Shown here in pieces: positions 11,601 to 23,600 of a stretch of 64,000 nt of DNA. Where the stretch lies: contig CATNEN010000029.1 in the NCBI GenBank assembly GCA_950097015.1, positions 6,901,501 to 6,965,500 on the forward strand. The letters are read 5' to 3'. This DNA comes from Macrostomum hystrix. Its lineage: Eukaryota > Platyhelminthes > Macrostomidae. The notes beneath the pieces were generated by a model that was not told the origin of the DNA, searched no databases, and saw nothing but the letters and a program-made list of their open reading frames with translations. Position 1 is the first letter of the stretch, and every line of letters begins with the position of its first letter. Position numbers and translations under genes: made by a program.

Positions 11601-14600
11601 ATTCTGGCGCAAGTCAGGCGAGCCGTGGGCACCACTTGGGGGCTAACCCCCAAAAACCTTTGGTGGATTTACACGGCGATCATTAGACCGTCAGTCGCTT
11701 ACGCTGGCCTCATCTGGGCCAGTGCCATGAGCATCCAGAAAAACCTGGAGGCGCTTTATAGGGTGCAGGGCAGAGCCTGTCGCATGACGCTGGGCGCCCC
11801 ACCCTCCACTCCCTTTGAAGGCATGAACGCTTTCCTCAACGCTACACCCATTGACATTTTTGTTAAGGGGGAAGCGGCAAAGTCCACCCGTCGTCTCCTT
11901 GATGCGGGTGTATCCTTCCAGAATTCGCGAGCCTTCTCGAAGCGCTCCCTTCTGCCCCACTCTGACCTCTGCCTGAAAACTCTGGGCGAGTGCGGAGGGC
12001 TCACCATCCTTTCGGACGGGGCCCCGGCCACTTTACTCCGGAGCCACAGGTACAAAGTCAGCATCTTCCCTCGTAATGAGGTAAAGGACTGCTGGGATGA
12101 CCCCGCAGTCCACTGTTACACTGACGGCTCCCTGATGAACGGTAAATCGGGATTCGGGGTGTGCGTCGCCTCGGGTGGCGAGGTCCTCTGGACCCACTCC
12201 CAACACTGTGGCAAGAGCTCAAGCGTTTTCCAAAACGAAATGCTCGCCATCAGCTTCTGTGCGGCTGAGCTGCGCCAGAGGCAGCTGGCTGGTCGGAGGA
12301 TCTTTTTTCACTCCGACAGTCAAGCAGCCCTCAAGGCCCTCAGTCGCTGCACCTCTCGCTCCAGAACCACCTTGGACTGCAACACCCAGTTAAACGGTTT
12401 GGCGCAGTCTAACAAGGTGGAGCTGATGTGGATCCCTGGGCACGCCGGGCTCACAGGGAATGAGATGGCGGACGAGCTTGCAAAGGCTGGAGCAGCCAGC
12501 TCCCTGATGGGCCCGGGCCCGGAATCCCCGATCCCCGCCTCCGTTGTCAACTCCAGCATCAACCACTGGATGGAGACCCAGCACCGGAGGAGGTGGTCCA
12601 GCACCCTGAACTGTCGCCAGTCCAGGGCTGCGGTGCCAACCCCCTCTAGTAACCTGCGTAAGGCCTTACTCAGGCTAAACCGCAGAGACCTGAGAGCAGT
12701 CACCATGGCCCTTTCGGGACATGGCTGCTTCACCAGACACCGCTACCTCCAAGGCCACGTGCCTGAGGAAACGTGTCCTTTCTGCTGCTCCGGCCGTGAA
12801 AACGCCGAGCATTTCATTTGCCACTGCCCGGCCTTCACCCGGGCTAGGCTAAAACACCTCGGGCCGGCACCGACTCTTGCCGAAGCCTGCTCGCCCGAGA
12901 ACATCCCTCAGCTCGCCCACTTCCTCCGGGATACCGGCCGAGCTGATTTCTTCCCAGCCTATGGCGAGGAAGATCGCGCGGCGGAACCGACCGACGGACC
13001 ACCCTGAGCGGCACCGCCTCGCTGGAGGCCGTCTGGCTGCCAGGGGTTAGCGATATGGGCGGCAACAGCCGCCTCCTCGCTGCGTCCGTCATGGAGGCCC
13101 CCTGCCGCTAAGTCAAGTAAGTCAAGTCGTGGGGAACCGCGGACAGAGGAGGTATTGGTCAAAAGTCCGCGAGAGGAAAAATGAGAGAATAACTGCGGAG
13201 GGAGACGGCTGTTCCTCTTTCATGTCCCGACAATCTCAACTGAAAATTTCTGTGCTGAGAATCGGGTGAGAGGCAACCACAAGACAGAGCCGGACTTTAC
13301 CGGTTAAGTTTGTGAGGCCAGCTTATTTGTACACCGCTCGGCCACTGCCTCACTCCTATTTACATTTGTCCATGTCCATCGTCTCTGTTTTTGACCAAAA
13401 TCATACTCTTTCTTTTTTCTCTTATCGTGTCTCCCTCTCATTTATCTTCTCCACTGATCTCCCATCTCTTCTGTCTTCTCTTTTCTCTAAATGATTGAAC
13501 ATATTACAACATTATAAACTGAATTGTCGATATTCGTTAATCAAAACCAGCCAGTTTAATGAGCAGATGGCAGTCAGGATTACCAATTTCTAAGTCGGAC
13601 AGCAATTAGAAAATGTCTTGTCCGGCTCTGAATATCTATTAATTACAGTTACCTGTATCCGCATCTGTTACCCAAGACTAGAAAGATTAAGATAACATCC
13701 AAGCGCACATTACAGAAGGGAGTAACTAGGCAATGCAACTAGGTTCATTATAGCATTAGGTTTCGTCCAGTTCCACCCTCAATAGTCTATTGAACGCCCC
13801 ATCCTCCCCCAGACTTGGTTTTCGCATGTCAACTATAGAAATCTCGCAGGCTTTTGTTGAAAGAAATGCAGAAAGTGCAAGCCACGATGATTTAGTTGAA
13901 GATTTAGTTGTTTTCTTTCAATTGATTCTGCTTTCTATACCAGCTTCTTCTTCCTCGGGTTCGAGAGAGAGAAATTGGCTTCTCCGATGTTATTTTTAGT
14001 ACGTGAGATAAGACTCGGGAGAGATCAAACAGGGGAGAAATGAGACACGGGAGACATGAGACGGGAGAGATGAGACACATGAGAGATGAGACAGGAGAGA
14101 GATGAGGCAGGAGAGAGATGAGGCAGGAGAGAGATGAGACACGGGAGAGATGAGACAGGGGAGAGATGAGACACAGGAGAGATGAGACACGGAAGAGATG
14201 AGACAGGGGAGAGATGAGACAGGGGAGAGATGAGACAGGGGAGAGATAAGACAGGGGAGAGATAAGCCACGTGAGAGATGAGACACGGGAGAGATGAGAC
14301 AGTGAAGAGATGAGACAGGGGAGAGATGAGACACGGGAGAGATGAGACAGGGGAGAGATGAGACACGGGAGACATGAGACGGGAGAGATGAGACACATGA
14401 GAGATGAGACAGGAGAGAGATGAGGCAGGAGAGAGATGAGGCAGGAGAGAGATGAGACACGGGAGAGATGAGACAGGGGAGAGATAAGACAGTGGAGAGA
14501 TAAGCCACGTGAGAGATGAGACACGGGAGAGATGAGACAGTGAAGAGATGAGACAGGGGAGAGATGAGACACGGGAGAGATGAGACAGGGGAGAGATGAG

Positions 14601-17600
14601 ACACAGGATAGATGAGACAGGAGAGAGATGAGACAGGAGAGAGATGAGACACGGGAGAGATGAGACACGGGAGAGATGAGACACAGGAGAGATGAGACAC
14701 AGGAGAGATGAGACACGGAAGAGATGAGACAGGGGAGAGATTAGACACGTGAGAGATTAGACACTGGAGAGATGAGACAGTGGAGAGATGAGACAGGAGA
14801 GAGATGAGACACCGGAGAGATTAGACACTGGAGAGATGAGACAGGGGAGAGATGAGACAGGCTACTGTAGTGGCAGTAGGGTCGGAAGGGGCATCGGGCT
14901 GGATTTAGGAGCTTGAAGGCCGCATCGAGGGCCAGAGTTTGCCGACCCTGCCTTAGGTAATCAGTGAGAAATTTCTTAGAGAAACCTGAATGGAAAACCG
15001 GTCGCTTGCGATCTCCACCGCCTCGCCGCTGCGGTCGATGGCGGCGAAAGCGGCTGCCAGGGCGGCCAGCTTCTGACCGCAGCGGAAGCAGCTCTGCTGG
15101 CAGGCGACCAGACAGTCGGCGCAGGCGTCGATGCTGATGGTTTCGGCGAATTTCTGCGTTGTTGAAGAGAAATAAGAAGATTAGACAGAAATTACTCACA
15201 ATGGGCCCAAACATTGGCAATTGAGGACTGAGCATAGACAATGAGCTCACCATGCTGTATCCGTGGGACACCAGGTCTGTCAGTGGCGGACCGCTGCAAG
15301 GCAGTAACAGAAGCACACAAAATTAACTATTATAATTCACTGTATCTCGTGCATTAAAAACAATTTCTGAAATCATAATACAACATATGGCAGTTCCCAA
15401 CTGTCATAAATCCCTCATGACAAAAATCCTATCTGTCGAGAATCCCATCTGTCAATGATCCTGTCCATCAATAATCCCATCTGTCAATAATCCCATCTGT
15501 CAATAATCCGATCTGTCAATAATCCCATCTGTCAATAATCCCATCTATCTATAATCCCAGCCGTCAATAATCCCATCTATCAATAATCCCATCCGTCAAT
15601 AATCCCATCTGTCAATATTCCCATCTGTCAATAATCCCATCTGTCAATAATCCCATCTATCAATAATCCCAGCCGTCAATAATCCCATCTGTCAATAATC
15701 CCATCTGTCAATAATCCCATCTATCAATAATCCCATCCGTCAATTATCCCATCTATCAATAATCCCATCCGTCAATAATCCCATCTGTCAATTATCCCAT
15801 CTGTCAATAATCCCATCCGTCAATAATCCCATCTGTCAATAATCCCATCCGTCAAGAATCACTCCTGTAAAAAATCCCATCTGTGAAAAATCCCATCTGT
15901 GAAAAATCCCATCTGTGAAAAATCCCATCTGTGAAAAATCCCATCTGTGAAAAATCCCATCTGTGAAAAATCCCATCTGTAAAAATCCCATTTATAAAAA
16001 TCCCATCTGTAAAAATCCCATGAGTCATAAATCCTCAGAGTTGTAACACTGCATCGGGACTCACGCGGCCCCGGTGACAGCCAGGAAGCAGGTGAACTCG
16101 GATTGGCTAACTGCCAGCATGGACTTCGCCAAAGAATCTCCGTTGAACTCGCCGTCACCGTCTCGACGATCAACGATGACCAGATCGTGCCTCTCGTCAA
16201 TATAGCGCTCCATGGCTCGATCTGGGCTGTGCTCAACCGAGCAGGCTAGGCTGAGCCGCTCGGCCGCCTTCTGAAAGCAGAGACTTTGCGCGTCCTCTAT
16301 GGGGAACACCAGCAGAATCTGGAACGATGGAAAAACGGTAAGGTGTCAAAGTAAAGACATTTTCCATCAAACAATTAGAAGTTTATCAAAAATAGTTATC
16401 TGTTTAAAAAATGCAGCTGAAAGGGGTATGCGTACGAACCCAACAACCCCACTCCTCAACCACCCAACAACCCCACTCCTCAACCACCCAACAACCCCAC
16501 TCCTTAACCACCCAACAACCCCACTCCTCACTCGCCCAACAACCCCACTCCTCACTCGCCAAACAACCCCACTCCTCACTCGCCCAACAACCCCACTCCT
16601 CAACCACCCAACAACCCCACTCCTCAACCACCCAACAACCCCACTCCTCACTCGCCCAACAACCCCACTCCTCACTCGCCAAACAACCCCACTCCTCAAC
16701 CACCCAACAACCCCACTCCTCACTCGCCCAACAACCCCACTTCTCACTCGCCCAACAACCCCACTCCTCACTCGCCCAACAACCCCACTCCTCAACCACC
16801 CAACAACCCCACTCCTCACTCGCCCAACAACCCCACTTCTCACTCGCCCAACAACCCCACTCCTCACTCGCCCAACAACCCCTCTCCTCACTCGCCAAAC
16901 AACCCCACTCCTCAACCACCCAACAACCCCACTCCTCACTCGCCCAACAACCCCACTTCTCACTCGCCCAACAACCCCACTCCTCACTCGCCCAACAACC
17001 CCACTCCTCAACCACCCAACAACCCCACTCCTCAACCACCCAACAACCCCACTCCTCAACCACCCAACAACCACCCAGAAAATTACAGTCTCATTTTCAG
17101 CCATCCATTCGAGTCAATCTAGCCAGGTTTTCAAATTGCTTTTGAAATCAATGCTAACAAGAAATAGCAGGCCTTACATGGCTTGCTTCAGAGCAGACGC
17201 CCTCAGGCCGACCCCAGCCCACGTAGAGAATCAGCAATCAGGCCCGCATCGATTAGTCGGCACTTGACACCTTGCCCCCCTCATCTGCTCAGCCTCAGCT
17301 AGCTCAGAGCCTCGTCTTTTCAATCCCGTGTGGTCGTGTTTTCATCTTATTAAGAGTGACTTTTTCTCTTTCAGGGCATTGGAAACATTTGAAAGATGAC
17401 GGGGCCTTTCTTGAGCAAACCCGCGTGTTTGCGGTTGGGAAGAAAGCCCGCATCAATCAGGAGAAAGGAGCGTGTTTGCAATGTCTATGGCACTGAAAAT
17501 ATTCCGTGTCTGTCCAGTTTTTTTCACTCTGTGTGCTGTTCTTTTTTCGTCCGGATTGCCAACTTAACACCTAGTTTAACACCAACTTAACACCTTACTT

Positions 17601-20600
17601 TATTTTTTATAGTTTTTTTTCTTCATACATCTTTCTCCCTCTCATCCGCCTCTTCTTCCCTCTCACCCGCCTCTTCTTCCCTCTCACCCACCTCTTCTTC
17701 CCTCTCACCCACCTCTTCTTCCCTCTCACCCGCCTCTTCTTCCCTCTCACCCACCTCTTCTTCCCTCTCACCCACCTCTTCTTCCCTCTCACCCGCCTCT
17801 TCTTCCCTCTCACACACTTCTTCTTCGCTCTCACCAACTTCTTCCCTCTCACCCACTTCTTCCCTCTCACCCACTTCTTCTTCCCTCTCACCCACTTCTT
17901 CCCTCTCACCCGCCTCTTCTTCCTGCTCACTCGCCTTTTCTTCCCTCTCTACCATAACTTTCCTCCCTCTTACCCCTCATCTTCCTTTCTCTTGCCTCAT
18001 CAATCAGCTGCTTCTCTATCACAAGTATCCACCGAAAACTCATGTCTCCTCGTCTGCGTTGTTCCAGCAAAGTGAAAGTTGCACTCACCGACATGGCTTC
18101 ATCCGAGAGTACGCGCAGCATTCCGTTGTCAGCTGGAGGCGCAGTTTGCAGCTGGGAAATGTAAAATACGAATACAAATGCAACCCACTGGTGAGAACTG
18201 AATGGATTGCTAATCCAACCACTGGTGAAAAACTGAATGGATTGCTAATCCAACCCACTGGTGAAAAACTGAATGGATTGCTAATCCAACCCACTGGTGA
18301 AAAACTGAATGGATTGCTAATCCAACCCACTGGTTAAGATATACAGTGTGAGCCTATCCTTCCACCAACAAAGACAAGAATTGTGATGTCAATCAATTTT
18401 TATTCCTAGTTACTGCCCAATTATGTTTTCTGTGAAGCAAAAACGGAAAACAACGATTAAAATGGAATATTTAACTCTACTTTTTCCTCAATAGAGAGTA
18501 CTTCCTTGCTTCCCTAGGTTAGAAACCTGAGGAGAAATTTTTTCTGCAGACATTCTCTCCACAGTCTCCGTCAAATCCACCTGGACCCGTTGGTAAGGGT
18601 GGGCAGTGAAGATTGCGTGACAAGTTCGGGAATTCGCGCCGCTAATCCACCGCCGACTTGGCCCCTGAAGCAGATTGAAGCAGATCAGAGCAGGTAACAC
18701 AGACGGCATGGCAACGGCGTAAGAGAACTAATTAGAGAATCGAGTTATTCTCTGCCCATTTCACTACTTGAACACAAAAAGGGGATAAAATTCACCACTT
18801 GGGACGCCGAAGGCGCGAGAAGCGAAGGAAGGAGCGAACGTGGCCAAAGGGATATTAAATTTATCAAGACGGATTGACTCAGGTTCAGACAAAGCCTGCA
18901 GGTTTCCCAGCTCCAGGTGGTGCATTGTCGGCTCTATCAAATTCAATTCGGATTTGGACTCAAGGTGCGACTCAGTCAGTTAAGAGCAGTGCGGTACTTT
19001 TTTGGGAAACAATGAGAAATCTGCAGTTGATTTGAAAAAATCTCTTGGGGGGATAACTGACTATGGGATTTCAGGTAACTGACTATGGGATTTCAGGTAA
19101 CTGACTATGGGATTTCAGGTTACTGACTATGGGATTTCAGGTTACTGACTATGGGATTTCAGGTAACTGACTATGGGATTTCAGGTAACTGACTATGGGA
19201 TTTCAGGTAACTGACTATAGAATTTAAGGTAACTGACTATGGGATTTCAGGTAACTGACTATGGGATTTCAGGTTACTGACTATGGGATTTCAGGTTACT
19301 GACTATGGGATTTCAGGTTACTGACTATGGGATTTCAGGTAACTGACTATGGAAAAGGCAGCTGATGATTTTGGGAGGGGGAAATTTGCATGCTCAAAGT
19401 CTGGTCAGGGATTAGGCTAGTTGGCAGGCTGAGTCGGCATGGCCAGCTGCACCCTGACTCCCCTGGGGTGGAGAGGTTAGGAATGGACTTCTGACACGAT
19501 TTCCAAAAATGGACAATCGCGAGCAGTTATAATTAAAACCTTGAATTCTTTACACTTCAAGCAAGTGTAACTGATTATTCTCGTATAAGATCCGATACTA
19601 AAGTGTAGAGGATTAATTATAGTTATTCATAATTATAATTGACAACACCTGGCCGAATAGGGTCTGATGTGCAGCCGACAGCACAGCCGCAGCTATTACG
19701 CGGCGCATCTGAATGCTGCGTACGGCTGTTCAGTCCATGGACTGGGGGGGACGCTACACCCACCCTCAATTATTCCAGCTAATGTTGATACCCATTTAGC
19801 AGCTGGGTGAGCTGAAGCAATGCAGAGTTAAGTGTCTTGCTAAAGGACACAGATTGTTCCAGTGGAATCGGGAATCGAACCCCCGACCATCAAGTCGTGA
19901 GTCCGACGCTCTGACCACTAAGCTACAACCTCCCTACGATTTAAGGGATTGCATTTTAATTAATAAAGAAACCAAAGTCGATAAGTATTGAAAATCGGAT
20001 TGGCCTTCAAATGTGATTAATCACCGACTGAGTTTATTCATGCTTTGGGCCTATTGGTGGCTAGAATAATATATTAATCCATTGGCTAGTCATTCTATTC
20101 TCCGGTTAAATAATTTCTTAATCAGTTTTTCAATTTCCCATCCTGTTTAATCTCACTCGCGTGAGGCTCCAGAACTCTCGCACAACGCCCCCCCCCTATC
20201 CCTAGGGAGATCTCACCCGCCTTCCTCTGTCCGCAGCGACTGCCAGTGATTTACAGATTTTAATTGGATTTCTCTCCTTTGAAACCCGGCCGTATGGTTT
20301 AGCTTGAGCTACCTTTTACACCGTCGCACCTGGGGCCTGGGCAATCTGGGGTGGCTGAGGCAACACAAGTATTTGAATTGGCGCGCTAATCGTAAATAAA
20401 GATTTTATGACTTTCTCTTTACGAAAAATCTAATAAGCTTTGACATTTATTGCCGAAATACTGAAGTTCCACAAGAAATTGCTTTTAGTATTATAGAATG
20501 TATCGCTTGAAAAATTGGGTATGATTTTACCTGATCTCTCTTTTTAGTTAAAATTACTGCGCTTAATTGTTGTATAGATGGGCAGTTCGAAAGTCAAATC

Positions 20601-23600
20601 TTTCTAGGTGATATTTCATTTTGGTGAAAGTCTGTGGGTGCCAGTCTATGGGTGACAGTCTTTGGGTGACAGTCTATAGGTGACAGTCTATGGGTGACAG
20701 TCTTTGGGTGACAGTCTATTAATGACAGTCTATGGGTGACAGTCTATGGGTGACAGTCTTTGGGTGACAGTCTATAGGTGACAGTCTATGGGTGACAGTC
20801 TTTGGGTGACAGTCTATTAATGACAGTCTATGGGTGACAGTCTATGGGTGACAGTCTTTGGGTGACAGTCTTTGGGTGACAGTCTATGGGTGACAGTCTA
20901 TGGGTGACAGTCTATGGGTGACAGTCTATGGGTGACAGTCTTTGGGTGACAGTCTATAGGTGACAGTCTATGGGTGACAGTCTATGGGTGACAGTCTATG
21001 GGTGACAATCTTTGGGTGACAGTCTATTAATGACAGTCTATGGGTGACAGTCTATGGGTGACAGTCTATGGGTGACAGTCTATGGGTGACAATCTTTGGG
21101 TGACAGTCTATTAATGACAGTCTATGGGTGACAGTCTATGGGTGACAGTCTTTGGGTGACAGTCTATAGGTGACAGTCTATGGGTGACAGTCTTTGGGTG
21201 ACAGTCTATTAATGACAGTCTATGGGTGACAGTCTATGGGTGACAGTCTATGGGTGACAGTCTTTGGGTGACAGTCTATAGGTGACAGTCTATGGGTGAC
21301 AGTCTATGGGTGACAATCTTTGGGTGACAGTCTATTGATGACAGTCTATGGGTGACAGTCTATGGGTGACAGTCTTTGGGTGACAGTCTATAGGTGACAG
21401 TCTATGGGTGACAGTCTTTGGGTGACAGTCTATGGGTGACAGTCTATGGGTGAAAGTCTATGGGTGACAGTCTATGGGTGAAAGTCTATGGGTGACAGTC
21501 TATAGGTGACAGTCTATGGGTGACAGTCTATGGGTGACAATCTTTGGGTGACAGTCTATTAATGACAGTCTATGGGTGACAGTCTATGGGTGACAGTCTT
21601 TGGGTGACAGTCTATAGGTGACAGTCTATGGGTGACAGTCTTTGGGTGACAGTCTATGGGTGACAGTCTATGGGTGAAAGTCTATGGGTGACAGTCTATG
21701 GGTGAAAGTCTATGGGTGACAGTCTATGGGTAAAAGATCAGTTCCAATCGCACAATAGACAACAAGTCTATTCTCGACTTTGAACTAAGCCCCTAAATTG
21801 CACGGTAAGCAAAGGTATGCATATTTTATTTCTAGGAAATAGTTCGGGCCCCAAAAACAATCTGTGACAAGCAAACCCAGCCTATAGCTTTAGCGGGCAC
21901 AAGGTCAGTAGCTAGGGGCCATAAACACAGAGACTTGGTGAAGCGAGCTGTCAGTTCTGGGTCACATGTCGAGTTGGGATATCCACAGAAGTGAATAGGC
22001 GCGAGAAAGGAAGACAGAAAGAGAATTTGCACCTGCACTTTTAGAAGTCCCCTGGCATGAAAAGTAGATGCGGGCTGAAAAAACACAGAGAGAGAGAGAC
22101 AGAGAGCCGGGCATAGCAACCGTTATTGCAGTGCAACAACAGGTGAAAGATCTCATCGGAGGAGTTCTAAATCCGAGTGCATATGCGGTGCAGCTCTGGG
22201 CCTACAAATGTCAAACATGTCATGCACTGGCCGAGGGAGAGAGAATAAACCAAGTAGTGTTTTTCCTGTATTGCACAGCCAGCATTCACCTGATCTTAAC
22301 TTGAATAAAAAACTGTTCAACTGTGCCAATGTAATTAACACAGAAAAGTACAGGCAAACACCCTTCACACACCCTTTGAGTTCGATTGACGTTTTTCAGA
22401 ACCTGACTAGGAGAAGACGGTCAACTTTTAATTAAATGTAGACCTTAGTTACAGTGTGCAAAGTCACGTGATTATCTTGAAGCAGGATGTTTAGCTGAAC
22501 AGCAGCTACTCGAGAGCGTCTATGGTCTTTGTTCCGCTAGATTTTGAAGCAGGATGTTTAGCTGAACAGCAGTTACTCGAGAGTGTCTATGGTCTTTGTT
22601 CCGCTAGATTTTGAAGCAGGATGCTTAGCTGAACAGCAGCTATACTCGAGAGTGTCTATGGTCTTGGTTCCACTAGATTTTGAAGCAGGATGCTTAGCTG
22701 AACAGCAGCTACTCGAGAGTGTCTATGGTCTTGGTTCCGCTAGATTTTGAAGCAGGATGCTTAGCTGAACAGCAGCTACTCGAGAGTGTCTATGGTCTTG
22801 GTTCCACTAGATTTTGAAGCAGGATGCTTAGCTGAACAGCAGCTACTCGAGAGTGTCTATGGTCTTTGTTCCGCGAGATTTTGAAGCAGGATGCTTAGCT
22901 GAACAGCAGCTACTCGAGAGTGTCTATGGTCTTTGTTCCGCTAGATTTTGAAGCAGGATGCTTAGCTGAACAGCAGCTACTCGAGAGTGTCTATGGTCTT
23001 TGTTCCGCTAGATTTTGAAGCAGGATGCTTAGCTGAACAGCAGCTACTCGAGAGTGTATGGTCTTTATTCCGCTAGATTTTGAAGCAAGATGCTCACCTG
23101 AACAGCAGCTCCTCGCCGAATTTTGCTGGTTCCCTCGCCCGCGCTACGCCGTTTCGTTGACGTCGTTTTTAGCTTTCGCTTGCGTTTGCCCATCACCTGA
23201 TTGTCGTGGCCGAGGCTTAAGCTAGCTTCCTATCTTCTGTTACTGTCTCCGCTTCTCTCTGCCTGTTCTTCTCCTTAATCTCGCAGCGACTTTTATAGCT
23301 TTAGCCTTCAAAGCCTGACTGACTGACGCACCGACGCTGCGCTGCGACAGAAAAGAGGGAAAAAACTCCCAACCTCCCCCCCCTCGGCTCAAGGAGGAGG
23401 GCCTTTCCAGCCTCGAATTTTGAGTACAAAAAACGTCAAACAGAAGAAGAGTAAGGCGAGAAGAGGCGGGGACGCAGAGAGAACTAGAGATAGGAAACAC
23501 TGCAGATTGCGCATTGTAATCATCCGCTGAGGCTTGCCCTCCTCTTGTTTTTCCCAATCTCGCTCTCAGCCTTCCTTAACTCCGACAGTGACGACAGATA

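Larger units (their letters stand above)
7076..13126 (+). mobile_element. full-length non-LTR retrotransposon (EN-RT-RNase H LINE)
   Basis: The element is 6,051 bp. It has a 5' UTR of about 667 bp, ORF1 (7743-9290), a 12-bp spacer, ORF2 (9303-13007), a short 3' UTR, and a tail made of taagtcaag-like repeats instead of poly(A). It is flanked by a perfect 14-bp target duplication (7062-7075, 13127-13140). Both ORFs are uninterrupted, so this looks like a young and possibly mobile insertion. An APE endonuclease, RT and RNase H in one ORF, with a terminal CCHC, places it in the I/Jockey/R1-related group; I cannot choose the clade by eye. It lies in PDE8 intron 5, antisense to the gene. Confidence 0.92.

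Noticed and set aside
13904-14748. Three minus-strand frames of 219-270 codons (Ser/Leu/His/Val-rich)
   Set aside because: All three frames over one 16-bp array are open, which is characteristic of a stop-free repeat and not of a gene. The true PDE8 exon 5 lies just to the right, in unique sequence.
16299-17267. 322-codon plus frame (Thr/Pro repeats) and similar minus frames
   Set aside because: Produced by the 24-bp array in PDE8 intron 2. Codon content equals the repeat on both strands.
19860-19935. A tRNA gene on the minus strand (also heads near 5307-5397, 30,110-30,175 and 42,625-42,695)
   Set aside because: B boxes are good, but the anticodon and acceptor stems are imperfect and each head is fused to the same 200-bp body, so these are SINE heads.
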